64,000 nt of DNA from Rhodococcus erythropolis NBRC 15567 (GCF_001552595.1 NZ_BCRM01000026.1:1-64000), one strand, 5' to 3'; positions 45,264 to 54,057 are shown, counted from the first letter of the stretch. The notes: generated from the sequence alone by a model not told the origin. Made by a program: numbers and translations.

Positions 45264-46478
45264 ATGTCCATCGCTGACACCCTCACCCACACAGACTCGG
45301 TTTCGAGCACGATCGAGAAGTGGGCATCACGCCTCATCGATGTCAGCCACACGATCCATGCTCACCCAGAGCTGGCATTCGAAGAGCATCGGGCGTCCGC
45401 CCTCTTGGCGGACGCCGCACAGGAAGCCGGCTTCACTGTTACTCGCGCCGCCTACGGCCTCGAGACGGCATTCGAAGCTGTGCGAGGCTCCGGCCCCTTC
45501 CGCGTCGTAGTCTGCGCCGAGTACGACGCCCTTCCCGACATCGGTCATGCGTGTGGACACAATGTCATCGCCGCTGCCGGACTGGGAGCAGCGATCGCGC
45601 TCGGAGAGGTCGCGGAGGAACACGGCCTGACTGTCGTCCTTCTCGGTACGCCGGCCGAAGAACATGGCGGCGGGAAAGTCTTGCTGCTCGAACGTGGCGC
45701 ATGGGAGGGCGCGGCGATGTCGATCATGGTCCACGGCGCTGCAGGTGAAGACGTCAGTTGCACCGTCACCGGAACGCAGGCAGTCGACCGGTTCGACGTG
45801 ACCTACACCGGACGAGCCGCACACGCGGCCGCTGCGCCACACAAGGGCATCAACGCAGGTGACGCCGCCACGATCGCCTTGGTCGCCATCGGACTTCTCC
45901 GTCAACAACTTCCGTCCGACGTCAGGCTCAACGCCTACGTCGAGCACGGCGGCGAAGCAACAAACATCATTCCGGCCTCGACGTTGGTGCGAGCGGAAGT
46001 TCGGGCCGCAGAACTCGACGTGCTGTTGGACGCCAAGCGTCGCATGCTCGCCTGCTTCGAGGGCGCAGCTGTGGCCAGCGACTGCTCCTGGTCGACCGAA
46101 CGCGCCGAACCGCGCTACGAGGAGCTTGTTCAACATCGCGTGCTGGCGACGATCTGGGACGAGGAGATCGCGAGCCTGGGCCGCACCGCGGCCGCCAGAA
46201 CTCCCCTGACCGGCGGCTCGACGGACATGGGCAACGTGTCGAAGGTGGTCCCCTCGATCCACCCGATGATCGCGTTGCGCGGCGTCACCGGAGTTCCTCA
46301 CACTATCGAGTTTGCCGCTGATGCCCGCTCCGCAGCGGGCGACGAAGCTGTTCTGCACGGAGCAATCGCAATGGCGCGCACAGTGATCCGAGCCGCCACC
46401 GGGGACTCGCGCTCCAACCTCCTGACGATTGCGGCCCAGCGCGAGTCAGGAGCGACCACCGTCACGAGCGCCGAATGA
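45264..46478 (+). CDS. M20 family metallopeptidase/amidohydrolase
   Basis: A 404-residue metallohydrolase of the M20 (AbgB/IAA-amino-acid hydrolase-like) family. Metal-site motifs are AEYDALPDIGHACGHNVIAA, GTPAEEHGGGKVLL (catalytic Glu pair) and MVHGAAGED. It would cleave an amide or peptide bond to an amino acid in the cytoplasm. It follows the DUF3100 gene by 84 bases (which hold the 16-bp repeats) and overlaps sdaA by 4 bases, suggesting that one product is L-serine. The exact substrate is unknown. Confidence 0.9.
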   Translation: MSIADTLTHTDSVSSTIEKWASRLIDVSHTIHAHPELAFEEHRASALLADAAQEAGFTVTRAAYGLETAFEAVRGSGPFRVVVCAEYDALPDIGHACGHNVIAAAGLGAAIALGEVAEEHGLTVVLLGTPAEEHGGGKVLLLERGAWEGAAMSIMVHGAAGEDVSCTVTGTQAVDRFDVTYTGRAAHAAAAPHKGINAGDAATIALVAIGLLRQQLPSDVRLNAYVEHGGEATNIIPASTLVRAEVRAAELDVLLDAKRRMLACFEGAAVASDCSWSTERAEPRYEELVQHRVLATIWDEEIASLGRTAAARTPLTGGSTDMGNVSKVVPSIHPMIALRGVTGVPHTIEFAADARSAAGDEAVLHGAIAMARTVIRAATGDSRSNLLTIAAQRESGATTVTSAE

Positions 46479-47833
46479 GCACCACCGGCGTCTACGTTTC
46501 CGCTCTCGAATTCTTCTCCATCGGCATCGGACCCTCCAGTTCACACACGGTCGGTCCGATGCGCGCCGCCCACACTTTCGGCGGCGAGCTCTCCGCCGCC
46601 GGCTTGACCGCGTCGGTCGACCGAATTCGCTGCAACCTGCACGGCTCTCTCGCCGCCACCGGAATAGGTCACTGCACTCCCGACGCGGTGATTGCGGGAC
46701 TTCGTGGGTTGGATCCTGAAACGTGCGAGCCGACCGACGTTCACGGGCGATGGGCCGAACTGTCGGACGGCGGATCGGTGATGCTCGTCGGCGGTTCACT
46801 CGGACATGTTGTGTTCACTCACGAGGACATGGTGTTCGAGCCGCTCGTTCGCCGTCACGGGCACCCCAACTCGATGACACTGACGGCCTTCAACGGTCGC
46901 GAAATCGTCTGTACGAGTACATATCTGTCGATCGGTGGCGGATTCGTCCTGCACGCCGGAACGGAGACGCAAGCAAGCGCGCATTCGATCAACTCACGCT
47001 ATCGAACCGCGAAAGAGCTACTGGCGGAATGCGACTCCGGAACTATCGCCGAACTGGCACTGTCGGACGAAATCGCGATGCATGGCCAGGATCGGGCATT
47101 CACCGGCATCGACGCGATCTGGTCCGCGATGCGCGCATGCATCGAACGCGGTACCCAGACCGAAGGTGTATTGCCCGGGCGTCTCGGAGTTCGCCGACGA
47201 GCACGGTCTGCGAACACTCAACTGGAACAACGTAACTGCGACCCCTCCTCACGCGAGTGGCTGACCGTCTACGCCATGGCGGTCAACGAAGAAAATGCAG
47301 CAGGTGGCCGCGTGGTAACGGCTCCGACGAACGGCGCTGCGGGCATCGTGCCGGCGGTGCTCTATCACCACATACGCGCTACGGGCGCCGGCGCTCACGA
47401 CGTTCGAACCTTTCTCCTCACCGCTGCCGCAATCGGATCGATCATCAAGGCGAATGCCTCGATCTCGGGTGCGGAGGCGGGGTGCCAGGGTGAAGTCGGA
47501 GCTGCCTGCGCGATGGCGGCAGCCGGCTTGTGCGCTGTCATGGGCGGATCACCACGACAAATCGAGAATGCAGCTGAGATTGCCATGGAACACCATCTGG
47601 GGCTGACCTGCGATCCGGTTGGTGGCCTGGTCCAAATCCCCTGCATCGAACGAAATGCCGTAGCCGCCTCGACTGCAGTCACCGCAGCTCAGCTCGCATA
47701 CCTGGGTGATGGGACGCATGTGGTGAGCCTCGATACCGTCATCGAAACCATGCGCCAAACCGGAAACGACATGTCCGTGCGTTACAAGGAAACCAGTGAA
47801 GGCGGACTCGCCGTCAATGTCGTCGAGTGCTGA
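46475..47833 (+). CDS. sdaA: L-serine ammonia-lyase, iron-sulfur dependent, single chain
   Basis: A 452-residue [4Fe-4S] enzyme that deaminates L-serine to pyruvate and ammonia. The N-terminal domain shows [18 protein letters not shown], and the C-terminal domain [24 protein letters not shown]. The three cluster cysteines are Cys337, Cys379 and Cys390, with spacing 42 and 11 identical to E. coli SdaA. Length is normal. It overlaps the M20 gene by 4 bases and is the last gene of the unit started by DUF3100. The cluster is oxygen-sensitive, which fits a dedicated catabolic role rather than biosynthesis. Confidence 0.95.
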   Translation: MSTTGVYVSALEFFSIGIGPSSSHTVGPMRAAHTFGGELSAAGLTASVDRIRCNLHGSLAATGIGHCTPDAVIAGLRGLDPETCEPTDVHGRWAELSDGGSVMLVGGSLGHVVFTHEDMVFEPLVRRHGHPNSMTLTAFNGREIVCTSTYLSIGGGFVLHAGTETQASAHSINSRYRTAKELLAECDSGTIAELALSDEIAMHGQDRAFTGIDAIWSAMRACIERGTQTEGVLPGRLGVRRRARSANTQLEQRNCDPSSREWLTVYAMAVNEENAAGGRVVTAPTNGAAGIVPAVLYHHIRATGAGAHDVRTFLLTAAAIGSIIKANASISGAEAGCQGEVGAACAMAAAGLCAVMGGSPRQIENAAEIAMEHHLGLTCDPVGGLVQIPCIERNAVAASTAVTAAQLAYLGDGTHVVSLDTVIETMRQTGNDMSVRYKETSEGGLAVNVVEC

Positions 47834-47942
47834 GGGATGTCGACGGCAGCGGCGACGGCGGGCGGACGCCATCACCGGAAATATCATCCTCTCGAACGAT
47901 GAAGTCCGGTGTACCGATTTCTACACTCGTTGACATGACTTT

Positions 47943-48842
47943 GTGGACGGTGACCAGATGATCGCTCATCACGCTGGAGGAATCCCACTGCACCACTCTC
48001 CACTGCGCTCGACGCAGTCCTCCGGTCGCAAGATCGCCACGTTGATCGCGTTGGTCGCCGGTTTCTCCGCTGCCTTCGTTCTCGCCCCGGGCATGCTGAC
48101 GAGTAGGCCGGGCGATGGGTACGCAGGCGAGGGGGAACTCGTCGAGACGGTCCGCGCCGCGTTCGTCGAATACTGGAGTTCCGGTGTCCAAGCCTTCTCT
48201 CCGAGCTTGGAGTCCGCTGTCGACTACTGGCTGCGTTACCACGTGGCCAAGGCTGTGATCGCGGTAATCCTGCTGACGGTTCTGCTCGCACTCGGCCGCA
48301 TGGTCAAGGCGTCGTTCGTGAACGCCGGCTCTCTGACGGTTGTAAAGAAACTCGCATTCGTCTCGGCGGGAGGCCTGGTCACGCTCCTCGCGCTGTTCTC
48401 TTCGGTACTCGTGATGGCAAATGTCCAAGGTGTTGTCGCACCCTTCTCCTCGCTGATCTCGATGTTGCCCGTGGCCCAGACGGATGGGGCACTCTCCGAA
48501 ACTGTCGGGCAGGTCCGACAACAGCTCGCTCAGTCGACGGCCACCGGAAATCAGCAAAGTCCCGCCGTCGAACTGATGATCAGCGACTTCGCGCGGTATC
48601 ACTTGGCCATGGCGGTGATCGCGCTGATCGCGGCAGCAATATCACTGGCCGTGACTGTGGTCGTGTGGGCACGCTTCGCGAGAACGGCACGATCCGACAG
48701 GCGGACGAGATTCATGTCGGGGTCGATAGGCCTTCTCACTGCACTGTTCACGCTGGGATTGATCGTTGTCGGCGTAGCAAATATGGGCACCGCGGCAGAC
48801 CCCGCACCGGCGCTGGCGGCGTTCTTCGACGGCGGGCTCTGA
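47943..48842 (+). CDS. membrane protein of unknown function
   Basis: A 299-residue protein. A lead of about 30 residues is followed by membrane helices near 31-50, 98-118, 128-160, 220-245 and 256-278, with two exposed segments. One of these, between helices 3 and 4, is Gln/Ser-rich (QTDGALSETVGQVRQQLAQSTATGNQQS). I do not recognise a family. GTG at 47943 is used; ATG at 47958 is an alternative. It is in the same direction as sdaA (109 bases gap) and the lipoprotein gene downstream. Confidence 0.65.
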   Translation: MDGDQMIAHHAGGIPLHHSPLRSTQSSGRKIATLIALVAGFSAAFVLAPGMLTSRPGDGYAGEGELVETVRAAFVEYWSSGVQAFSPSLESAVDYWLRYHVAKAVIAVILLTVLLALGRMVKASFVNAGSLTVVKKLAFVSAGGLVTLLALFSSVLVMANVQGVVAPFSSLISMLPVAQTDGALSETVGQVRQQLAQSTATGNQQSPAVELMISDFARYHLAMAVIALIAAAISLAVTVVVWARFARTARSDRRTRFMSGSIGLLTALFTLGLIVVGVANMGTAADPAPALAAFFDGGL

Positions 48843-48873
48843 CCCAAGTCAAGGGTTCAGGCCAGGGTTCCGT

Positions 48874-48910
48874 AGTCCCCCGGTACCGGTTGAGGAGGTA
48901 CCTGGGGACT
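48874..48910. other. GC-rich inverted repeat (possible terminator or attenuator)
   Basis: Arms 48874-48887 and 48897-48910 (AGTCCCCCGGTACC and GGTACCTGGGGACT) pair with one mismatch over 14 bp around a 9-base loop. No T-run follows. It lies between the membrane protein and lipoprotein genes, 58 bases before the ATG of the latter. Confidence 0.6.
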
Positions 48911-48968
48911 GCGTCTGCCGTACCCGGGGTCGATGTGTGAGTGCCCTCGGACAGGCAGAGTTCGACTC

Positions 48969-50129
48969 ATGAAAACCGGAGCAAGACGCATCATGCTTGT
49001 CGGCCTGTGCAGCGCCATGGTTGCCGGCGCTGTAATCAGCTGCAGCACGGACAAATCCGCAGACAATCCCACATCCACCACTGACAAGGTCATGGACTCT
49101 GCCATCACCGGCCAGCTCGATTCGATCATCGACGCTGCGGTGAATTCGACGGGGATTCCCGGTGCGATGGTGGGCATTTGGGGACCCGACGGCAACTATG
49201 TGAAGGTTGCAGGAGTCGCCGACACTGCAACCAAGGCACCGATGGAGACCGACTTCTACCACCGGATCGGTAGCGTCACCAAGACATTTACCGTCACCGC
49301 CCTGCTGCAATTGGTCGACGAGGGAAAGATCGGTCTCGACGATCCGATCTCCCAGTACGTCGACGGGGTCATGGAAGGTGATGCGATCAGCTTGCGTCAT
49401 CTGGCAGGGATGCGCAGCGGCCTCGTGGACTACACGACGTCTGAACAGTTTGTGATGGAATATCTTTCGGATCCTCGCCGAACTTTCACACCGGAGGAAC
49501 TCGTCGGATACGTCAAGGACCTCCCACTCCAACTTCGACCAGGGACCACCGTCGACTACTCGAACACCAACACTATTCTGCTGGGAATGGTGATCGAAAA
49601 GGTCTCCGGCTCAAAACTGTCGGACGTCATCGACACCAAGATCACGACACCACTCGGCATGGAGCACAACAGCTTTCCCACGACCAACGCGTTCCCGACA
49701 CCACACGCACAGGGGTACACCAACCAAACGCTCGACGAATCCGTGACCGCGGCGACGGACTGGAATCCGTCGTGGGGCGGCGCCGCGGGTGCAATGATCT
49801 CGTCGTTGGACGACATGCGCATCTGGGTTCCGGCGCTGGCCAAGGGCGATCTCCTCACCGACGACACTCAGAAGCAGCGCCTGCAAACCGTGAACTTGAG
49901 CGAAGGGGACGACAGCTCCGGCTACGGACTCGGATTGTTCAACAGCGGTGGCTGGATCGGTCACAACGGAAGCCTGCCCGGCTACAAGACAGTCTCGGTC
50001 TACTTGCCCGAGAAGGACACCACCCTGGTCGTCTTCATCAACACCGACATCGACGGCGAGACTGATCTGACCAGCGCATTGATGGCACCGATCACCAAGT
50101 TGATCAGCCCCGACAACGTCTACGGCTGA
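48969..50129 (+). CDS. serine beta-lactamase-like/DD-peptidase-type lipoprotein
   Basis: A 386-residue class C-like beta-lactamase family protein with an N-terminal lipobox (VISC, Cys25). The active-site motifs are Ser102-Val-Thr-Lys105, a Y-S-N triad segment near 200 (TVDYSNTNTIL) and HNGSLPG (K/H-x-G) near 340. Such lipoproteins may be DD-peptidases, esterases or beta-lactamases acting outside the membrane; which is not decided by sequence. The ATG at 48969 is used. A GC-rich hairpin lies upstream. Confidence 0.88.
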   Translation: MKTGARRIMLVGLCSAMVAGAVISCSTDKSADNPTSTTDKVMDSAITGQLDSIIDAAVNSTGIPGAMVGIWGPDGNYVKVAGVADTATKAPMETDFYHRIGSVTKTFTVTALLQLVDEGKIGLDDPISQYVDGVMEGDAISLRHLAGMRSGLVDYTTSEQFVMEYLSDPRRTFTPEELVGYVKDLPLQLRPGTTVDYSNTNTILLGMVIEKVSGSKLSDVIDTKITTPLGMEHNSFPTTNAFPTPHAQGYTNQTLDESVTAATDWNPSWGGAAGAMISSLDDMRIWVPALAKGDLLTDDTQKQRLQTVNLSEGDDSSGYGLGLFNSGGWIGHNGSLPGYKTVSVYLPEKDTTLVVFINTDIDGETDLTSALMAPITKLISPDNVYG

Positions 50130-50171
50130 TCACCTCAGGTCCGATCCACAATTCGGACAAAAGTGACATAC

Positions 50172-50218
50172 CGGGTTCGATCTGTCGATAAGCTCGACCG
50201 TCGGCAGATCGAAACCCG
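50172..50218. other. inverted repeat upstream of the small membrane peptide gene
   Basis: CGGGTTCGATCTG (50172-50184) pairs with CAGATCGAAACCCG (50205-50218) with one bulged base and a 20-base loop. It ends two bases before the AGAGG ribosome site of the small gene at 50231, so it may terminate the upstream gene or control the small gene. Confidence 0.5.
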
Positions 50219-50230
50219 AAAGAGGCGCTC

Positions 50231-50338
50231 ATGGGATCGTTGAACGACTGGCTACTCAACAGCGACAGCCCGCTCGTGGGCATAGTCGGCGGCATCCTGC
50301 TGACGATCGCAATGCTCTCCGGCGGTACGGGCATGTAG
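50231..50338 (+). CDS. small (35-aa) single-helix membrane peptide
   Basis: An ATG with AAAGAGG about six bases upstream opens a 35-codon frame ending at TAG. The product has a polar lead (MGSLNDWLLNSDSP) and one hydrophobic helix (LVGIVGGILLTIAMLSGG). The ribosome site, clean hydropathy and location between two recognised genes favour a real small protein; no family is known to me. It lies 45 bases upstream of tandem operator palindromes of the next gene. Confidence 0.55.
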   Translation: MGSLNDWLLNSDSPLVGIVGGILLTIAMLSGGTGM

Positions 50339-50382
50339 CCCATTCACATCAGCATGTGATTCGTGACATCTTCACGTGACTC

Positions 50383-50412
50383 AACGAACATGTTCGTTAC
50401 GAACATGTTCGT
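50383..50412. promoter_or_regulatory. tandem palindromic operator of the TetR-type regulator
   Basis: Two copies of the same perfect palindrome, AACGAACATGTTCGTT (50383-50398) and ACGAACATGTTCGT (50399-50412), lie head to tail with 15 bases between centres. They end 13 bases before the ATG of the regulator gene, as expected for an autorepressed TetR operator with two bound dimers. Confidence 0.85.
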
Positions 50413-50425
50413 GTACCGTGAAAAT

Positions 50426-51112
50426 ATGCCCAATCAGCCAGCAAGTCCATCGAGCCGACGCAATCGTCCGGCCAAACCCGCTCTGACACGCGAGGGCATC
50501 GTCAGTACCGCGGTGGAAATCTTGCGGTCGGAGGGGTTGCAGAAGTTGACCATGCGTCGACTCGCCCTCGAACTCGACACCGGGCCGGCGTCGCTGTACG
50601 TGTACGTTCAAAATACCGCCGAATTGCACGCCGCCGTTCTGGACGAACTGCTCGGAGTCGTGGACCTCGCCGAAAATTCCTCCGGCACTTGGCAAGCGCG
50701 CCTCGAACGGGTGCTGACGTCCTACACGGCCATACTGTTCGATCATCCCGGCCTTGCCCAGTCGGCTCTCGTTTCCCGGCCCAGCGGAGTTCACTACGTA
50801 CGCCTGCTCGAGCGCCTGCTGGCATTGCTCGACGAAGGCGAAGTCCCTTCGGGTCAAGCCGCGTGGGGCGTGGACTTGCTGCTGCAGTACGCGACGTCCA
50901 CTGCTGCCGAACACTCGGCGCCGAACAATTCCGCCGACTCGGATGCCCAATGGAGCGCGTTGACCGACGCAATCCGGAACGCAAACCCGCAGACGCACCC
51001 ACTCGTCGCAGGCCATGCAACAGCTCTACTTGCCGGTGAACCCACCGCGCGCCTCTCCTGGGGATTCCGCACGCTCATCACGGGCATCGAGAACACCCCA
51101 CTCACTTCTTAG
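50426..51112 (+). CDS. TetR-family regulator (TetR_C-type)
   Basis: A 228-residue regulator with helix-turn-helix LTREGIVSTAVEILRSEGLQKLTMRRLALELDTGPASLYVYV (about 22-62), close to the classic tetracycline-repressor pattern. The ATG at 50426 is chosen because codons further upstream would read through the operator palindromes. It is followed after nine bases by a TetX-like monooxygenase gene, so it probably represses itself and that gene until a drug or aromatic ligand binds. Confidence 0.9.
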   Translation: MPNQPASPSSRRNRPAKPALTREGIVSTAVEILRSEGLQKLTMRRLALELDTGPASLYVYVQNTAELHAAVLDELLGVVDLAENSSGTWQARLERVLTSYTAILFDHPGLAQSALVSRPSGVHYVRLLERLLALLDEGEVPSGQAAWGVDLLLQYATSTAAEHSAPNNSADSDAQWSALTDAIRNANPQTHPLVAGHATALLAGEPTARLSWGFRTLITGIENTPLTS

Positions 51113-51121
51113 GAACCCACC

Positions 51122-52249
51122 ATGAACCACTACCCCATCGCAATCATCGGCGCCGGCCTCGGCGGCCTCACCCTCGCCCGAGTCCTCCATCTCCGCGGAA
51201 TCGATTCGGCGGTATTCGATTTCGAATCCGGACCAACAGCTCGGACCCAAGGCGGGATGCTCGACATCCACGAAGACTCGGGCCAGATCGCGCTTCGTGC
51301 CGCAGGCCTCTACGACGAGTTCCGCGCACTCGTTCATCAAGGCGGCGAAGAGACACGCGTCCTCGATCGAAATGCCGTCGTGCACCTGAGCGAGCAGGAC
51401 ACCGGAGACGGCGACCGCCCGGAAATCGACCGCGGCCAGCTGCGTGACCTACTGCTCAGCTCAATTCCGAAAGAAACAATCCGCTGGGGAGCAAAGGTCC
51501 GCAGTGCCCATCCGTTGCCGGACGGTCGGCATGAAGTCCACCTCGTGGATGGCACCCACTTCACCACCGATCTCCTGGTCGGCGCCGACGGCGCGTGGTC
51601 GAAAATTCGCCCACTGGTTTCAAACGCCACTCCTGCCTATACCGGAGTATCTTTCGTGGAGTTCGACCTTCACGACGCCGACAACCAGCACGCGAAGGCC
51701 GCTGAAACAGTCGGCGGCGGAATGATGTTCGCGCTCAGTGCCGACAAGGGCTTCCTTGCCCACCGTGAGACCGACAACAGTCTGCACATCTATGCCGCCC
51801 TGCGAGTTCCCGAGAACTGGTCAGCGAGTGTCGACTTCTCCGACGATCATATTGCGAAGAAGATTCTGCTGGAACACTTCTCGGACTGGGACGAGTCGCT
51901 GCGGTCACTGATCGTCGAAGCGGACAGCTCGCTGACCCCTCGCCCCATCCATGCTCTTCCCATCGGGCACAGTTGGAGCCGTACTCCCGGGGTCACTCTG
52001 CTCGGGGACGCAGCGCATGTCATGTCGCCGTTTGCCGGAGAGGGCGCGAACCTGGCAATGCTCGACGGCGCCGAACTCGGCCAGGCGATCGCGTCACATA
52101 GCGGCACGGAGGAAGGACTTGCTGCCTACGAAGAACGACTCTTCCCACGCAGCGCCGCATCGGCACAACAGTCGGCTGACGGTCTGGACATGTGCTTCGG
52201 CGAGAACGCACCCCAGGGGCTCCTGGACATGTTCAACTCACAACCGTGA
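51122..52249 (+). CDS. FAD-dependent monooxygenase, TetX-like
   Basis: A 375-residue flavoprotein hydroxylase. The GAGLGG FAD motif is at 10-15, then GGMLDIHEDSGQIALRAAGL, EIDRGQLRDLLLSS, GADGAWSKIRPL, FSDWDESLRSLI and GDAAHVMSPFAGEGANLAMLDGAELG. From memory this order and wording follow TetX (tetracycline destructase) quite closely. Real substrate may be another aromatic. Co-directional with the TetR-type gene (nine bases) under tandem operators. No signal peptide; cytoplasmic. Confidence 0.88.
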   Translation: MNHYPIAIIGAGLGGLTLARVLHLRGIDSAVFDFESGPTARTQGGMLDIHEDSGQIALRAAGLYDEFRALVHQGGEETRVLDRNAVVHLSEQDTGDGDRPEIDRGQLRDLLLSSIPKETIRWGAKVRSAHPLPDGRHEVHLVDGTHFTTDLLVGADGAWSKIRPLVSNATPAYTGVSFVEFDLHDADNQHAKAAETVGGGMMFALSADKGFLAHRETDNSLHIYAALRVPENWSASVDFSDDHIAKKILLEHFSDWDESLRSLIVEADSSLTPRPIHALPIGHSWSRTPGVTLLGDAAHVMSPFAGEGANLAMLDGAELGQAIASHSGTEEGLAAYEERLFPRSAASAQQSADGLDMCFGENAPQGLLDMFNSQP

Positions 52250-52272
52250 CCTGACGAATTCGGATCAGGTCG

Positions 52273-53115
52273 TCATGCCTCGAGGGCAAGCGACGAAGAC
52301 AAACCACGGTGGGCTTCGACTTCATCGAGCAGTTGGTGGGCTTTCTGCTCGACCACGGACAGTGCATCGGCGCCGGCGACCCACCGACGCGGGGGTAGCG
52401 GCGAATCGACAAGTGCCACAAGTGCCGCGGCAAGTTTCACCGGATCCCCACCCTGGGCACCGTTCATGCTCTTCCACGCTTCGACGGTCTTGCCAGTCCG
52501 GGCGTCGTAATCGTCTATCGACAATTCAGGCCAGATCGACGACGCACCCTCGACAAGCAGTTCGGTCCGGAAGAATCCCGGCTCCACGATCGTCGTCCCG
52601 ATTCCGTACGGTTCGACGTCGAATCGCAATGATTCCATCCAGCCCTCCAGCGCAAATTTCGACGCGGCGTAGGCTGCGCAAAACTCCTGACCAACCAGGC
52701 CCGCAAGCGAACTGACAGTCACGACATGTCCACCCCGTTGCCTACGCATCACCGGCAACACCGCCCGTGTCACATTGATCGGCCCGAAAAAGTTGGTCTC
52801 CATCTGAGCGCGAAGTTGCGCCGGACTGACAACCTCGAAGAACCCGGCGTAGAAGTTTCCGGCGTTGTTCACCAGCACATCGATTCCACCGAATCGTGCA
52901 ACTGCCGTGTCCACCGCAGCATATGCGGCTTGTTCGTCGGTGATGTCCAAGGCAATCACCAACAGGTCGTCATGCTCACCGATCGCTGCAGAAACACGGT
53001 CCGCATCACGCCCCGTTGCCACCACCGCGTGCCCGCCGGCAAGAGCCGCCTGCGCAATGTCGACTCCCATGCCCCGGCCTGCGCCGGTTACGAACCAGAC
53101 CTTCTTGTCACCCAT
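52273..53115 (-). CDS. short-chain dehydrogenase/reductase
   Basis: A 280-residue classical SDR. The nucleotide motif TGAGRGMG is at 9-16, NNAG near 87-90, and the catalytic Ser-Tyr-Lys includes YAASK near 150-155. It reduces or oxidises a carbonyl/hydroxyl with NAD(P). The substrate is unknown; an NADPH-type charge after the first strand (GRDADRV) is suggestive. The ATG at 53115 has GGGAGGAC eight bases upstream and is preferred over an upstream ATG. It converges with the TetX-like gene. Confidence 0.92.
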   Translation of the reverse strand: MGDKKVWFVTGAGRGMGVDIAQAALAGGHAVVATGRDADRVSAAIGEHDDLLVIALDITDEQAAYAAVDTAVARFGGIDVLVNNAGNFYAGFFEVVSPAQLRAQMETNFFGPINVTRAVLPVMRRQRGGHVVTVSSLAGLVGQEFCAAYAASKFALEGWMESLRFDVEPYGIGTTIVEPGFFRTELLVEGASSIWPELSIDDYDARTGKTVEAWKSMNGAQGGDPVKLAAALVALVDSPLPPRRWVAGADALSVVEQKAHQLLDEVEAHRGLSSSLALEA

Positions 53116-53217
53116 GTTCACTGTCCTCCCGTTTGATGGAGTCCAGTACAGAACAGATTCCACGGGCCTGGGAGTGCCTATCGTTCCCGGTAACAGCAGA
53201 CCCCCTCGACGCCCCTC

Positions 53218-53961
53218 CTACTCGCGAAGAGTCGTCAAGAAGGCAATACGGTCACCACGGTAGAGCGAACGAACGCGCTCGATCGGCACACCCTCCGGAT
53301 CGACGGAGGTCCGGTGCAGCAGAAGCATCGGCATCGAGGTCGTGGACTCGACGAGCGTTGCCTCACGCGGTGACGCGAGCACCGTCTCGATCCGTTCGGT
53401 TGCGGAGGCGAAGACCACGCCGATGGAACGGATGGCCGCGTACAGCGACGTCGTGGCATCGAAAGCGTCGAGCATTTCACCGAACCTGCTGTCCGGCAGG
53501 AAGGTTGACTCGAGTCCGATCTTCTCACCGTCGGCGAAGAGGACACGCTCGAGATGAACGACGCTGTCGCCCACCTCGATACCCAACTCCGTGGCGAGAC
53601 CGTCGTCGGCCGACATTCGTTCGAACGTCACAACCTTACGACTGGGCACTCGCCCAGCACTCAGTGCGCCTTCGGTATAAGAACGAATCGAGAGCGGCTG
53701 AACCAACTTCGGACTCGCGACGACAGTGCCCCGCCCCCGCCGCTCGATCCGTCCTTCGACAAGGAGATCACGAAGCGCTTGACGGACCGTCTCGCGAGCG
53801 ACAGTGAACCGTGCCGCCAATTCCCGCTCGGACGGGACTGCGTCGCCCTCCTCGAGCCCACTGAGAATGGTCTCGATCTCGGTGCGCACCCGGTAGTACT
53901 TCAGCTCCGGTTCGATCACGACGCTCGAGGTCCCCGGCCCGGTGGACGTCTGCTGATTCAT
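53218..53961 (-). CDS. GntR/HutC-family transcriptional regulator (aminophosphonate cluster)
   Basis: A 247-residue regulator. The winged-helix domain (about 20-88) shows GDAVPSERELAARFTVARETVRQALRDLLVEGRIERRGRGTVV, and the C-terminal UTRA ligand domain of the HutC group spans about 100-240. It is divergent from the FAD oxidase gene across 96 bases containing two GGTCTANACC-type palindromes. It is therefore the likely repressor of the aminophosphonate operon, with an aminophosphonate or derivative as inducer. The ATG at 53961 is used. Confidence 0.9.
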   Translation of the reverse strand: MNQQTSTGPGTSSVVIEPELKYYRVRTEIETILSGLEEGDAVPSERELAARFTVARETVRQALRDLLVEGRIERRGRGTVVASPKLVQPLSIRSYTEGALSAGRVPSRKVVTFERMSADDGLATELGIEVGDSVVHLERVLFADGEKIGLESTFLPDSRFGEMLDAFDATTSLYAAIRSIGVVFASATERIETVLASPREATLVESTTSMPMLLLHRTSVDPEGVPIERVRSLYRGDRIAFLTTLRE

Positions 53962-53982
53962 GGCGCAAGCGTACAAGAATTC

Positions 53983-53992
53983 GGTCTATACC
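53983..53992. promoter_or_regulatory. candidate GntR operator 1
   Basis: GGTCTATACC is a near-palindromic copy of the perfect site found 45 bases further on. It lies 21 bases upstream of the GntR gene start, fitting autoregulation. Confidence 0.65.
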
Positions 53993-54027
53993 AATTGTTA
54001 ACCTGGAGTTCGTCTCGATTCCCCCTA

Positions 54028-54041
54028 TTGGTCTAGACCAA
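54028..54041. promoter_or_regulatory. GntR operator 2
   Basis: TTGGTCTAGACCAA is a perfect 14-bp palindrome, 16 bases upstream of the FAD oxidase start. Palindromes of the GGTCTAGACC type are known GntR/HutC targets. Its place would block transcription of the whole aminophosphonate operon. Confidence 0.8.
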
Positions 54042-54057
54042 ACGTCACTATCTCTAC

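Noticed and set aside
45327-46358. Minus-strand open frame antisense to the M20 hydrolase gene
   Set aside because: No motif, and the sense strand has all M20 metal motifs and tight gene overlap with sdaA.
50363-50425. Longer N-terminus of the TetR-type regulator (21 more codons)
   Set aside because: These codons are the operator palindromes themselves (the repeated N-M-F-V), so the real start is after them.
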